Assembly (NCBI GenBank): GCA_031769625.1
Contig: JAUIMM010000550.1
Location: forward strand, 3,100,001-3,164,000
DNA length: 64,000 bases
Reading direction: 5' to 3'
DNA from: Taudactylus pleione
Lineage: Eukaryota > Chordata > Amphibia > Anura > Myobatrachidae
Shown here: positions 20,043 through 30,530 of the stretch, in pieces
How the letters are laid out: each line of letters begins with the position of its first letter
Position numbering within the stretch: the stretch's first letter is position 1
Translations under genes and position numbers: made by a program
Notes under the pieces: generated by a model
Seen by the model: only the letters and a program-made list of their open reading frames with translations
What the model was told of the DNA's origin: nothing
Databases searched by the model: none

Positions 20043-20114
20043 GACATGATCGTATAGTGGTTAGTACTCTGCGTTGTGGCCGCAGCAACCCCAGTTTGAA
20101 AACAGGTCACGGCA
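20043..20114 (+). pseudogene. tRNA-His-like (GTG), unit 35
   Basis: GACATGA acceptor; CCCAG/ACAGG T arm. Confidence 0.8.
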
Positions 20115-20541
20115 TTTTGATTTTGTTTCTCAATCATCCATTTTTTCACAATACTGAATCTTAAGAAAATTTCAGAAAGTAAGCAGATTCTTTGAAGGTG
20201 CTTGCACTATTTGTGTTTAATGCTTATTATAAAGCTATCTTAACATGCTTTGAATAATTTAATTGTGAATTATTGTACTAAAGTACTTGGAATTTGACAT
20301 AAATTCTAGAATTCAGGAAAGAAGAATGTTTGGGCTTCCTTCTGAGTAAGTTCATCAAATTTTTGAAATATCTTTTAGCAGTCACAATTATTATTTTACC
20401 TAAAACGTTTTTGGGAAACAATCCCTGCAGATAGTCTACAGTCAATTTCCAAAATGTGATTCTGTATATACTTCAATAACCATAAAACTCTGAAAATAGG
20501 CTCAAAAACAGGAAAGACACTTCAATTACTACAAAACACGT

Positions 20542-20614
20542 GGGCCAGTGGCGCAATGGATAACGCGTCTGACTAAGGATCAGAAGATGGTAGGTTCGAC
20601 TCCTACCTGGCTTG
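20542..20614 (+). tRNA. tRNA-Arg body with AAG anticodon, unit 36
   Basis: Same as 3180-3252. The upstream flank (ACTTGGAATTTG, TCATCAAATTTT) is of the unit 11/41 type, so the unit is chimeric. Confidence 0.75.
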
Positions 20615-20622
20615 CTTATATT

Positions 20623-20694
20623 GCCTTGATCGCATAGTGGTTAGTACTCTGCGTTGTGGCTGCAGCAACCCCGGTTCGAAAACAGGTCACCGCA
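20623..20694 (+). pseudogene. tRNA-His-like (GTG), unit 36
   Basis: GCCTTGA/TCACCGC; T arm CCCGG/ACAGG. Confidence 0.8.
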
Positions 20695-21120
20695 TTTTGA
20701 TTTTGTTTTTCAACCATCCATTTTTTCACAATACTGAATCTTAAGAAAATTTCAGAAAGTAAGCAGATTCTTTGAAGGTGCTTGCACTATTTGTGTTTAA
20801 TGCTTATTATAAAGCTATCTTAACATGCTTTGAATAATTTAATTGTGAATTATTGTACTAAAGGACTAGGAATTTGACATAAATTCTGGAATTCAGGAAA
20901 GAAGAATGTTTGGGCTCTTCCTGAGTAAGTTCATCACATTTTTTAAAGATCTTTTAGCAGTCACAAGGATTATTTTACCTAAAACGTTTTTGGGAAACAA
21001 TCCCTGCAGATAGTGTACAGTCAATTTCCAAAATGTGATTCTGCATACACTTCAATAACCATAAAACTCTGAAAACAGGCTCAAAAACAGGAAAGACACT
21101 TCAATTACTACAAGGCAACT

Positions 21121-21193
21121 GGGCCGGTGGCGCAATGGATAACGCGTCTGACTTTGGATCAGAAGATTGTTGGTTCAGTTCCTACCTGGCTCG
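21121..21193 (+). tRNA. tRNA-Arg body with TTG anticodon, unit 37
   Basis: Copy of unit 7 with discriminator context CTCG in place of CTTG; one T-stem mismatch. Confidence 0.62.
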
Positions 21194-21201
21194 CTTAAAT
21201 T

Positions 21202-21273
21202 GCTGAGATCGTATAGTAGTTAGTACTCTTCGTTGTGGCCGCAGCAACCCCGGTTCGAAAACGGGGCACAGCA
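21202..21273 (+). pseudogene. tRNA-His-like (GTG), unit 37
   Basis: GCTGAGA against GCACAGC; T arm CCCGG/ACGGG has one mismatch (53-61). Confidence 0.75.
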
Positions 21274-21697
21274 TTTTGATTTTGTTTCACAATCATCCAT
21301 TTTTTCACAATACTGAATCTTAAGAAAATTTCAGAAAGTAAGCAGATTCTTTGAAGGTGCTTGCACTATTTGTGTTTAATGCTTATTATAAAGCTATCTT
21401 AACATGCTTTGAATAATTTAATTGTGAATTATTGTACTAAAGGACTGGGAATTTGACATAAATTCTGGAATTCAGGAAAGAAGAATGTTTGGGCTCTGTC
21501 TGAGTAAGTTCATCACATTTTTTAAAGATCTTTTAGCAGTCACAAGGATTATTTTACCTAAAACGTTTTTGGAAACAATCCCAGCAGATAGTGTACAGTC
21601 AATTTCCAAAATGTGATTCTGTATATACTTCAATAACCATAAAACTCCAAAACTGGCTCAAAAACAGGAAAGACGCTTCACTTACTACAGGGCACCC

Positions 21698-21770
21698 GGG
21701 ACAGTGGCGCAATGGATAACGTGTCTGACTGCGGATCATAAGTTTGTAGGTTCTACTCCTACCTGGCTCG
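21698..21770 (+). pseudogene. tRNA-Arg-like (GCG), unit 38
   Basis: GGGACAG, TCATA, TTCTACT. Confidence 0.75.
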
Positions 21771-21778
21771 CTTAAATT

Positions 21779-21850
21779 GACGTGATCGCATAGTGGTTAG
21801 TACTCTGCGTTGTGGCCGCAGCAACCCCAGTTTGAAAACAGGTCACGGCA
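21779..21850 (+). pseudogene. tRNA-His-like (GTG), unit 38
   Basis: GACGTGA; GCAT D stem; CCCAG/ACAGG. Confidence 0.8.
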
Positions 21851-22277
21851 TTTTGATTTTGTTTCTCAATCATCCATTTTTTCACAATACTGAATCTTAA
21901 GAAAATTTCAGAAAGTAAGCAGATTCTTTGAAGGTGCTTGCACTATTTGTGTTTAATGCTTATTATAAAGCTATCTTAACATGCTTTGAATAATTTAATT
22001 GTGAATTATTGTACTAAAGTACTGGGAATTTGACATAAATTCTAGAATTCAGGAAAGAAGAATGTTTGGGCTTCCTTCTGAGTAAGTTCATCACATTTTT
22101 GAAATATCTTTTAGCAGTCACAATTATTATTTTACCTAAAACGTTTTTGGGAAACAATCCCTGCAGATAGTGTACAGTCAATTTCCAAAATGTGATTCTG
22201 TATACACTTCAATAACCATAAAACTCTGAAAATAGGCTCAAAAACAGGAAAGACACTTCAATTACTACAAAACACGT

Positions 22278-22350
22278 GGGCCAGTGGTGCAATGGATAAC
22301 GCGTCTGACTACCGATCAGAAGATTATAGGTTCGACTCCTACCTGGCTCG
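22278..22350 (+). tRNA. tRNA-Arg body with ACC (Gly-type) anticodon, unit 39
   Basis: The loop CTACCGA gives ACC. T stem ATAGG has one mismatch, otherwise it folds like unit 9. Confidence 0.6.
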
Positions 22351-22358
22351 CTTATATT

Positions 22359-22430
22359 GCCTTGATCGTATAGTGGTTAGTACTCTGCGTTGTGGCCGCA
22401 GCAACCCCTGTTCGAAAACGGGTCACAGCA
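22359..22430 (+). pseudogene. tRNA-His-like (GTG), unit 39
   Basis: GCCTTGA/TCACAGC; T arm CCCTG/ACGGG. Confidence 0.78.
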
Positions 22431-22854
22431 TTTTGATTTTGTTTCACAATCATCCATTTTTTCACAATACTGAATCTTAAGAAAATTTCAGAAAGTAAGC
22501 AGATTCTTTGAAGGTGCTTGCACTATTTGTGTTTAATGCTTCTTATAAAGCTATCTTAACATGCTTTGAATAATTTAATTGTGAATTATTGTACTAAAGG
22601 ACTGGGAATTTGACATAAATTCTGGAATTCAGGAAAGAAGAATGTTTGGGCTCTGTCTGAGTAAGTTCATCACATTTTTTAAAGATCTTTTAGCAGTCAC
22701 AAGGATTATTTTACCTAAAACGTTTTTGGAAACAATCCCAGCAGATAGTGTACAGTCAATTTCCAAAATGTGATTCTGTATATACTTCAATAACCATAAA
22801 ACTCCAAAACTGGCTCAAAAACAGGAAAGACGCTTCAATTACTACAGGGCACCT

Positions 22855-22927
22855 GGGCCAGTGGCGCAATGAATAACGTGTCTGACTGCGGATCATAAGT
22901 TTGTAGGTTCTACTCCTACCTGGCTCG
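22855..22927 (+). pseudogene. tRNA-Arg-like (GCG), unit 40
   Basis: ATGAATAAC, TCATA, TTCTACT. Confidence 0.78.
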
Positions 22928-22935
22928 CTTAAATT

Positions 22936-23007
22936 GACGTGATCGTATAGTGGTTAGTACTCTGCGTTGTGGCCGCAGCAACCCCAGTTTGAAAACAGGT
23001 CACGGCA
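22936..23007 (+). pseudogene. tRNA-His-like (GTG), unit 40
   Basis: GACGTGA; CCCAG/ACAGG. Confidence 0.78.
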
Positions 23008-23434
23008 TTTTGATTTTGTTTCTCAATCATCCATTTTTTCACAATACTGAATCTTAAGAAAATTTCAGAAAGTAAGCAGATTCTTTGAAGGTGCTTGCAC
23101 TATTTGTGTTTAATGCTTATTATAAAGCTATCTTAACATGCTTTGAATAATTTAATTGTGAATTATTGTACTAAAGTACTTGGAATTTGACATAAATTCT
23201 AGAATTCAGGAAAGAAGAATGTTTGGGCTTCCTTCTGAGTAAGTTCATCAAATTTTTGAAATATCTTTTAGCAGTCACAATTATTATTTTACCTAAAACG
23301 TTTTTGGGAAACAATCCCTGCAGATAGTGTACAGTCAATTTCCAAAATGTGATTCTGTATACACTTCAATAACCATAAAACTCTGAAAATAGGCTCAAAA
23401 ACAGGAAAGACACTTCAATTACTACAAAACACGT

Positions 23435-23507
23435 GGGCCAGTGGTGCAATGGATAACGCGTCTGACTACGGATCAGAAGATTGTAGGTTCGACTCCTACC
23501 TGGCTCG
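23435..23507 (+). tRNA. tRNA-Arg (ACG), unit 41
   Basis: Identical to 13017-13089: all main stems perfect, GTGC in the D arm. Confidence 0.9.
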
Positions 23508-23515
23508 CTTATATT

Positions 23516-23587
23516 GCCTTGATCGTATAGTGGTTAGTACTCTGCGTTGTGGCCGCAGCAACCCCGGTTCAAAAACAGGTCACGGCA
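23516..23587 (+). pseudogene. tRNA-His-like (GTG), unit 41
   Basis: GCCTTGA; T loop TTCAAAA with 3' strand ACAGG. Confidence 0.78.
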
Positions 23588-24013
23588 TTTTGATTTTGTT
23601 TCTCAATCATCCATTTTTTCACAATACTGAATCTTAAGAAAATTTCAGAAAGTAAGCAGATTCTTTGAAGGTGCTTGCACTATTTGTGTTTAATGCTTAT
23701 TATAAAGCTATCTTAACATGCTTTGAATAATTTAATTGTGAATTATTTTAATAAAGGACTGGGAATTTGACATAAATTCTGGAATTCAGGAAAGAAGAAT
23801 GTTTGGGCTCTGTCTGAGTAAGTTCATTAAATTTTTGAAAGATCTTTTAGCAGTCACAAGGATTATTGTACCTAAAACATTTTTGGGAAACAATCCCTGC
23901 AGATAGTGTACAGTCAATTTCCACAATGTGATTCTGTATATACTTCAATAACCATAAAACTCTGAAAACAGGCTCAAAAACAGGAAAGACACTTCAATTA
24001 CTACAGGGCACCT

Positions 24014-24085
24014 GGGCCAGTGCGCAATGGATAACGTGTCTGACTGCGGATCATAAGTTTGTAGGTTCGACTCCTACCTGGCTCG
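24014..24085 (+). pseudogene. tRNA-Arg-like (GCG), 72 nt, unit 42
   Basis: CAGTGCGC deletion and TCATA, as unit 12. Confidence 0.75.
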
Positions 24086-24093
24086 CTTATATT

Positions 24094-24165
24094 GCCTTGA
24101 TCGTATAGTGGTTCGTACTCTGCGTTGTGGCCGCAGCAACCCCGGTTCGAAAACAGGTCACGGCA
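24094..24165 (+). pseudogene. tRNA-His-like (GTG), unit 42
   Basis: GGTTCGTAC D arm; GCCTTGA; ACAGG. Confidence 0.75.
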
Positions 24166-24592
24166 TTTTGATTTTGTTTCTCAATCATCCATTTTTTCAC
24201 AATACTGAATCTTAAGAAAATTTCAGAAAGTAAGCAGATTCTTTGAAGGTGCTTGCACTATTTGTGTTTAATGCTTATTATAAAGCTATCTTAACATGCT
24301 TTGAATAATTTAATTGTGAATTATTGTACTAAAGTACTGGGAATTTGACATAAATTCTAGAATTCAGGAAAGAAGAATGTTTGGGCTTCCTTCTGAGTAA
24401 GTTCATCACATTTTTGAAATATCTTTTAGCAGTCACAATTATTATTTTACCTAAAACGTTTTTGGGAAACAATCCCTGCAGATAGTGTACAGTCAATTTC
24501 CAAAATGTGATTCTGTATACACTTCAATAACCATAAAACTCTGAAAATAGGCTCAAAAACAGGAAAGACACTTCAATTACTACAAAACAAGT

Positions 24593-24665
24593 GGGCCAGT
24601 GGTGCAATGGATAACGCGTCTGACTACGGATCAGAAGATTATAGGTTCGACTCCTACCTGGCTCG
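24593..24665 (+). tRNA. tRNA-Arg (ACG), unit 43
   Basis: T stem ATAGG/CCTAC one mismatch. The linker to His is 7 nt here (CTTATAT). Confidence 0.68.
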
Positions 24666-24672
24666 CTTATAT

Positions 24673-24744
24673 GCCTTGATCGTATAGTGGTTAGTACTCT
24701 GCATTGTGGCCGCAGCAACCCCCGTTCGAAAACGGGTCACAGCA
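24673..24744 (+). pseudogene. tRNA-His-like (GTG), unit 43
   Basis: GCCTTGA/TCACAGC; CTGCA anticodon stem; T arm CCCCG/ACGGG. Confidence 0.8.
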
Positions 24745-25168
24745 TTTTGATTTTGTTTCACAATCATCCATTTTTTCACAATACTGAATCTTAAGAAAAT
24801 TTCAGAAAGTAAGCAGATTCTTTGAAGGTGCTTGCACTATTTGTGTTTAATGCTTCTTATAAAGCTATCTTAACATGCTTTGAATAATTTAATTGTGAAT
24901 TATTGTACTAAAGGACTGGGAATTTGACATAAATTCTGGAATTCAGGAAAGAAGAATGTTTGGGCTCTGTCTGAGTAAGTTCATCACATTTTTTAAAGAT
25001 CTTTTAGCAGTCACAAGGATTATTTTACCTAAAACGTTTTTGGAAACAATCCCAGCAGATAGTGTGCAGTCAATTTCCAAAATGTGATTCTGTATATACT
25101 TCAATAACCATAAAACTCCAAAACTGGCTCAAAAACAGGAAAGACGCTTCAATTACTACAGGGCACCT

Positions 25169-25241
25169 GGGCCAGTGGCGCAATGAATAACGTGTCTGAC
25201 TGCGGATCATAAGTTTGTAGGTTCTACTCCTACCTGGCTCG
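25169..25241 (+). pseudogene. tRNA-Arg-like (GCG), unit 44
   Basis: ATGAATAAC, TCATA, TTCTACT. Confidence 0.78.
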
Positions 25242-25249
25242 CTTAAATT

Positions 25250-25321
25250 GACGTGATCGTATAGTGGTTAGTACTCTGCGTTGTGGCCGCAGCAACCCCA
25301 GTTTGAAAACAGGTCACGGCA
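25250..25321 (+). pseudogene. tRNA-His-like (GTG), unit 44
   Basis: GACGTGA; CCCAG/ACAGG. Confidence 0.78.
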
Positions 25322-25748
25322 TTTTGATTTTGTTTCTCAATCATCCATTTTTTCACAATACTGAATCTTAAGAAAATTTCAGAAAGTAAGCAGATTCTTT
25401 GAAGGTGCTTGCACTATTTGTGTTTAATGCTTATTATAAAGCTATCTTAACATGCTTTGAATAATTTAATTGTGAATTATTGTACTAAAGTACTTGGAAT
25501 TTGACATAAATTCTAGAATTCAGGAAAGAAGAATGTTTGGGCTTCCTTCTGAGTAAGTTCATCAAATTTTTGAAATATCTTTTAGCAGTCACAATTATTA
25601 TTTTACCTAAAACGTTTTTGGGAAACAATCCCTGCAGATAGTGTACAGTCAATTTCCAAAATGTGATTCTGTATACACTTCAATAACCATAAAACTCTGA
25701 AAATAGGCTCAAAAACAGGAAAGACACTTCAATTACTACAAAACACGT

Positions 25749-25821
25749 GGGCCAGTGGTGCAATGGATAACGCGTCTGACTACTGATCAGAAGATTGTAG
25801 GTTCGACTCCTACCTGGCTCG
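25749..25821 (+). tRNA. tRNA-Arg body with ACT (Ser-type) anticodon, unit 45
   Basis: A near-consensus fold whose loop CTACTGA gives ACT. A single base separates it from 23435-23507. Confidence 0.7.
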
Positions 25822-25829
25822 TTTATATT

Positions 25830-25901
25830 GCCTTGATCGTATAGTGGTTAGTACTCTGCGTTGTGGCCGCAGAAACCCCGGTTCGAAAACAGGTCACGGC
25901 A
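25830..25901 (+). pseudogene. tRNA-His-like (GTG), unit 45
   Basis: GCCTTGA; AGAAACC variable region; ACAGG. Confidence 0.78.
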
Positions 25902-26327
25902 TTTTGATTTTGTTTCTCAATCATCCATTTTTTCACAATACTGAATCTTAAGAAAATTTCAGAAAGTAAGCAGATTCTTTGAAGGTGCTTGCACTATTTG
26001 TGTTTAATGCTTATTATAAAGCTATCTTAACATGCTTTGAATAATTTAATTGTGAATTATTTTAATAAAGGACTGGGAATTTGACATAAATTCTGGAATT
26101 CAGGAAAGAAGAATGTTTGGGCTCTGTCTGAGTAAGTTCATTAAATTTTTGAAAGATCTTTTAGCAGTCACAAGGATTATTGTACCTAAAACATTTTTGG
26201 GAAACAATCCCTGCAGATAGTGTACAGTCAATTTCCACAATGTGATTCTGTATATACTTCAATAACCATAAAACTCTGAAAACAGGCTCAAAAACAGGAA
26301 AGACACTTCAATTACTACAGGGCACCT

Positions 26328-26399
26328 GGGCCAGTGCGCAATGGATAACGTGTCTGACTGCGGATCATAAGTTTGTAGGTTCGACTCCTACCTGGCTCG
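26328..26399 (+). pseudogene. tRNA-Arg-like (GCG), 72 nt, unit 46
   Basis: CAGTGCGC deletion; TCATA. Confidence 0.75.
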
Positions 26400-26407
26400 C
26401 TTATATT

Positions 26408-26479
26408 GCCTTGATCGTATAGTGGTTCGTACTCTGCGTTGTGGCCGCAGCAACCCCGGTTCGAAAACAGGTCACGGCA
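26408..26479 (+). pseudogene. tRNA-His-like (GTG), unit 46
   Basis: GGTTCGTAC; GCCTTGA; ACAGG. Confidence 0.75.
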
Positions 26480-26906
26480 TTTTGATTTTGTTTCTCAATC
26501 ATCCATTTTTTCACAATACTGAATCTTAAGAAAATTTCAGAAAGTAAGCAGATTCTTTGAAGGTGCTTGCACTATTTGTGTTTAATGCTTATTATAAAGC
26601 TATCTTAACATGCTTTGAATAATTTAATTGTGAATTATTGTACTAAAGTACTGGGAATTTGACATAAATTCTAGAATTCAGGAAAGAAGAATGTTTGGGC
26701 TTCCTTCTGAGTAAGTTCATCACATTTTTGAAATATCTTTTAGCAGTCACAATTATTATTTTACCTAAAACGTTTTTGGGAAACAATCCCTGCAGATAGT
26801 GTACAGTCAATTTCCAAAATGTGATTCTGTATACACTTCAATAACCATAAAACTCTGAAAATAGGCTCAAAAACAGGAAAGACACTTCAATTACTACAAA
26901 ACAAGT

Positions 26907-26979
26907 GGGCCAGTGGTGCAATGGATAACGCGTCTGACTACGGATCAGAAGATTATAGGTTCGACTCCTACCTGGCTCG
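26907..26979 (+). tRNA. tRNA-Arg (ACG), unit 47
   Basis: T stem ATAGG/CCTAC one mismatch, otherwise intact. Confidence 0.7.
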
Positions 26980-26987
26980 CTTATATT

Positions 26988-27059
26988 GCCTTGATCGTAT
27001 AGTGGTTAGTACTCTGCGTTGTGGCCGCAGCAACCCCCGTTCGAAAACGGGTCACAGCA
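26988..27059 (+). pseudogene. tRNA-His-like (GTG), unit 47
   Basis: GCCTTGA/TCACAGC; CCCCG/ACGGG. Confidence 0.78.
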
Positions 27060-27483
27060 TTTTGATTTTGTTTCACAATCATCCATTTTTTCACAATACT
27101 GAATCTTAAGAAAATTTCAGAAAGTAAGCAGATTCTTTGAAGGTGCTTGCACTATTTGTGTTTAATGCTTCTTATAAAGCTATCTTAACATGCTTTGAAT
27201 AATTTAATTATGAATTATTGTACTAAAGGACTGGGAATTTGACATAAATTCTGGAATTCAGGAAAGAAGAATGTTTGGGCTCTGTCTGAGTAAGTTCATC
27301 ACATTTTTTAAAGATCTTTAAGCAGTCACAAGGATTATTTTACCTAAAACGTTTTTGGAAACAATCCCAGCAGATAGTGTACAGTCAATTTCCAAAATGT
27401 GATTCTGTATATACTTCAATAACCATAAAACTCCAAAACTGGCTCAAAAACAGGAAAGACGCTTCAATTACTACAGGGCACCT

Positions 27484-27556
27484 GGGCCAGTGGCGCAATG
27501 AATAACGTGTCTGACTGCGGATCATAAGTTTGTAGGTTCTACTCCTACCTGGCTCG
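27484..27556 (+). pseudogene. tRNA-Arg-like (GCG), chimeric unit 48
   Basis: ATGAATAAC, TCATA and TTCTACT as in unit 44, but joined to the linker and His of unit 46. Confidence 0.78.
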
Positions 27557-27564
27557 CTTATATT

Positions 27565-27636
27565 GCCTTGATCGTATAGTGGTTCGTACTCTGCGTTGTG
27601 GCCGCAGCAACCCCGGTTCGAAAACAGGTCACGGCA
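27565..27636 (+). pseudogene. tRNA-His-like (GTG), unit 48
   Basis: The GGTTCGTAC D arm identifies it as the unit 46 type. GCCTTGA; ACAGG. Confidence 0.75.
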
Positions 27637-28061
27637 TTTTGATTTTGTTTCTCAATCATCCATTTTTTCACAATACTGAATCTTAAGAAAATTTCAGAAA
27701 GTAAGCAGATTCTTTGAAGGTGCTTGCACTATTTGTGTTTAATGCTTATTATAAAGCTATCTTAACATGCTTTGAATAATTTAATTGTGAATTATTTTAA
27801 TAAAGGACTGGGAATTTGACATAAATTCTGGAATTCAGGAAAGAAGAATGTTTGGGCTCTGTCTGAGTAAGTTCATTAAATTTTTGAAAGATCTTTTAGC
27901 AGTCACAAGGATTATTGTACCTAAAACGTTTTTGGGAATCAATCCCTGCAGATAGTGTATAGTCAATTTCCAAAATGTGATTCTGTATATACTTCAACAA
28001 CCATAAAACTTTAAAACAGGCTCAAAAACAGGAAAGACACTTCAATTACTACAGGGCACCT

Positions 28062-28134
28062 GGGCCAGTGGCGCAATGGATAATGTTTCTGACTATGGAT
28101 CATAAGTTTGTAGGTTCGACTCCTACCTGGCTCG
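28062..28134 (+). pseudogene. tRNA-Arg-like (ATG), unit 49
   Basis: D arm AATGTTTCTG; ATG anticodon; stem TCATA. Confidence 0.68.
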
Positions 28135-28142
28135 CTTAAATT

Positions 28143-28214
28143 GCAGTGATCGTATAGTGGTTAGTACTCTGCGTTGTGGCCGCAGCAACCCCGGTTCGAA
28201 TCCGGGTCACGGCA
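28143..28214 (+). tRNA. tRNA-His (GTG), unit 49
   Basis: D, anticodon and T stems are perfect. One acceptor mismatch at 3-70 (GCAGTGA). T4 follows. Confidence 0.82.
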
Positions 28215-28641
28215 TTTTGATTTTGTTTCTCAATCATCCATTTATTCACAATACTGAATCTTATGAAAATTTCAGAAAGTAAGCAGATTCTTTGAAGGTG
28301 CTTGCACTATTTGTGTTTAATGCTTATTATAAAGCTATCTTAACATGCTTTGAATAATTTAATTGTGAATTATTGTACTAAAGTACTGGGAATTTGACAT
28401 AAATTCTAGAATTCAGGAAAGAAGAATGTTTGGGCTTCCTTCTGAGTAAGTTCATTACATTTTTGAAATATCTTTTAGCAGTCACAATTATTATTTTACC
28501 TAAAACGTTTTTGGGAAACAATCCCTGCAGATAGTGTACAGTCAATTTCCAAAATGTGATTCTGTATACACTTCCATAACCATAAATCTCTGAAAATAGG
28601 CTCAAAAACAGGAAAGACACTTCAATTACTACAAAACACGT

Positions 28642-28714
28642 GGGCCAGTGGCGCAATGGATGACGCGTCTGGCTACGGATCAGAAGATTGTTGGTTCAAT
28701 TCTTACCTGGCTCG
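28642..28714 (+). tRNA. tRNA-Arg (ACG), unit 50
   Basis: D loop GGATGAC; anticodon stem TCTGG/TCAGA with a wobble; T stem GTTGG/CTTAC with one mismatch. Confidence 0.62.
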
Positions 28715-28722
28715 CTTATATT

Positions 28723-28794
28723 TCCATGATTGTACAGTGGTTAGTACTCTGCGTTGTGGCCGCAGCAACCACGGTTCGAAAATGGGTCACGGCA
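28723..28794 (+). pseudogene. tRNA-His-like (GTG), unit 50
   Basis: TCCATGA; T arm CACGG/ATGGG. Confidence 0.78.
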
Positions 28795-29220
28795 TTATGA
28801 TTTTGTTTCTCAATCATCCATTTTTTCACAATACTGAATCTTAAGAAAATTTCAGAAAGTAAGCAGATTCTTTGAAGGTGCTTGCACTATTTGTGTTTAA
28901 TGCTTATTATAAAGCTATCTTAACATGCTTTGAATAATTTAATTGTGAATTATTTACTAAAGGACTGGGAATTTGACATAAATTCTGGAATTCAGGAAAG
29001 AAGAATGTTTGGGCTCTGTCTGAGTAAGTTCATTACATTTTTGAAATATCTTTTAGCAGTCACAAGGATTATTGTACCTAAAACGTTTTTGGGAAACAAT
29101 CCCTGCAGATAGTGTACAGTCAATTTCCAAAATGTGATTCTGTATATACTTCAATAACCATAAAAACTCTGAAAACAGGCTCAAAAACTGGAAAGACACT
29201 TCAATTACTACAAGACAACT

Positions 29221-29293
29221 GGGCCGGTAGTGCAATGGATAACGCGTCTGACTACGGGTCAGAAGATAGTTGGTTCAATTCCTACCTGGCTCG
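29221..29293 (+). tRNA. tRNA-Arg (ACG), unit 51
   Basis: D arm TAGTGC; loop CTACGGG; T stem GTTGG/CCTAC with one mismatch. Confidence 0.58.
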
Positions 29294-29301
29294 CTTATAT
29301 T

Positions 29302-29373
29302 TCCATGATTGTACAGTGGTTAGTACTCTGCGTTGTGGCCGCAACAACCAAGGTTCGAAAATGGGTCACAGCA
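29302..29373 (+). pseudogene. tRNA-His-like (GTG), unit 51
   Basis: TCCATGA; CGCAA anticodon stem; T arm CAAGG/ATGGG. Confidence 0.8.
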
Positions 29374-29798
29374 TTTTGATTTTGTTTCACAATCATCCAT
29401 TTTTTCACAATACTGAATCTTAAGAAAATTTCAGAAAGTAAGCAGATTCTTTGAAGGTGCTTGCACTATTTGTGTTTAATGCTTATTATAAAGCTATCTT
29501 AACATGCTTTGAATAATTTAATTGTGAATTATTGTACTAAAAGACTGGGAATTTGACATAAATTCTGGAATTCAGGAAAGAAGAATGTTTGGGCTCTGTC
29601 TGAGTAAGTTCATCACATTTTTTAAAGATCTTATAGCAGTCACAAGGATTATTTTACCTAAAACTTTTTTAGGAAACAATCCCTGCAGATAGTGTACAGT
29701 CAATTTCCAAAATGTGATTCTGTATATACTTCAATAACCATAAAACTCTAAAACAGGCTCAAAAACAGGAAAGACACTTCTATTGCTACAAGACACCT

Positions 29799-29870
29799 GG
29801 GACAGTGGGCAATGGATACCGTGTCTGATTACGGATCATAAGTTTGTAGGTTTGACTCCTACCTGGCTCG
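29799..29870 (+). pseudogene. tRNA-Arg-like (ACG), 72 nt, unit 52
   Basis: Unit 14 type: D-arm deletion, TTACGGA, TCATA. Confidence 0.8.
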
Positions 29871-29878
29871 CTTAAATT

Positions 29879-29950
29879 GCCATGACCGTATAGTGGTTAG
29901 TACTCTGCGTTGTGGCTGCAGCAACCCCGGTTCGAATCCGGGTTACGGCA
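29879..29950 (+). tRNA. tRNA-His (GTG), unit 52
   Basis: Same as 7889-7960. Confidence 0.65.
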
Positions 29951-30377
29951 TTTTCATTTTGTTTCTCAATCATCCATTTTTTCACAATACTGAATCTTAA
30001 GAAAATTTCAGAAAGTAAGCAGATTCTTTGAAGGTGCTTGCACTATTTGTGTTTAATGCTTATTATAAAGCTGTCTTAACATGCTTTGAATAATTTAATT
30101 GTGAATTATTGTACTAAAGTACTGGGAATTTGACATAAACTCTAGAATTCAGGAAAGAAGAATGTTTGGGCTTCCTTCTGAGTAAGTTCATCACATTTTT
30201 GAAATATCTTTTAGCAGTCACAATTATTATTTTACCTAAAACTTTTTTGGGAAACAATCCCTGCAGATAGTGTACAGTCAATTTCCAAAATGTGATTCTG
30301 TATATACTTCAATAACCATAAAACTCTGAAAATAGGCTCAAAAACAGGAAAGACACTTCAATTACTACAAAACACAT

Positions 30378-30450
30378 GGGCCAGTGGCGCAATGGATAAC
30401 GCGTCTGACTATGGATCAGAAGATTGTAGGTTTGACTCCTACCTGGCTTG
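30378..30450 (+). tRNA. tRNA-Arg body with ATG anticodon, unit 53
   Basis: Unit 15 type, with stems paired and C56 lost. Confidence 0.65.
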
Positions 30451-30458
30451 CTTATCTT

Positions 30459-30530
30459 TTCGTGATCGTATAGTGGTTAGTACTCTGCGTTGTGGCCGCA
30501 GCAACCCAGGTTCAAAAACAGGTCACAGCA
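30459..30530 (+). pseudogene. tRNA-His-like (GTG), unit 53
   Basis: TTCGTGA acceptor; T arm CCAGG/ACAGG. Confidence 0.78.

Larger units (their letters stand above)
20422..24352 (+). repeat. Displaced duplicate block, copy 2 (units 36-42)
   Basis: This is the counterpart of the block at 3060-6990. Small differences are present, for example anticodon ACC at 22278 against ACG at 4916. The 5' flank of unit 36 does not match that of unit 6, so the left edge is approximate. Confidence 0.78.
22278..27059 (+). repeat. Four-unit higher-order repeat of ~2314 bp
   Basis: Arg starts 22278, 24593 and 26907 head equivalent units. So do 22855, 25169 and 27484, then 23435 and 25749, and 24014 and 26328. 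The spacing is 2314-2315 bp. The order is: T-stem ATAGG Arg, GAATAAC Arg, near-consensus Arg, 72-nt Arg. The third copy is cut short at unit 48. Confidence 0.82.
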
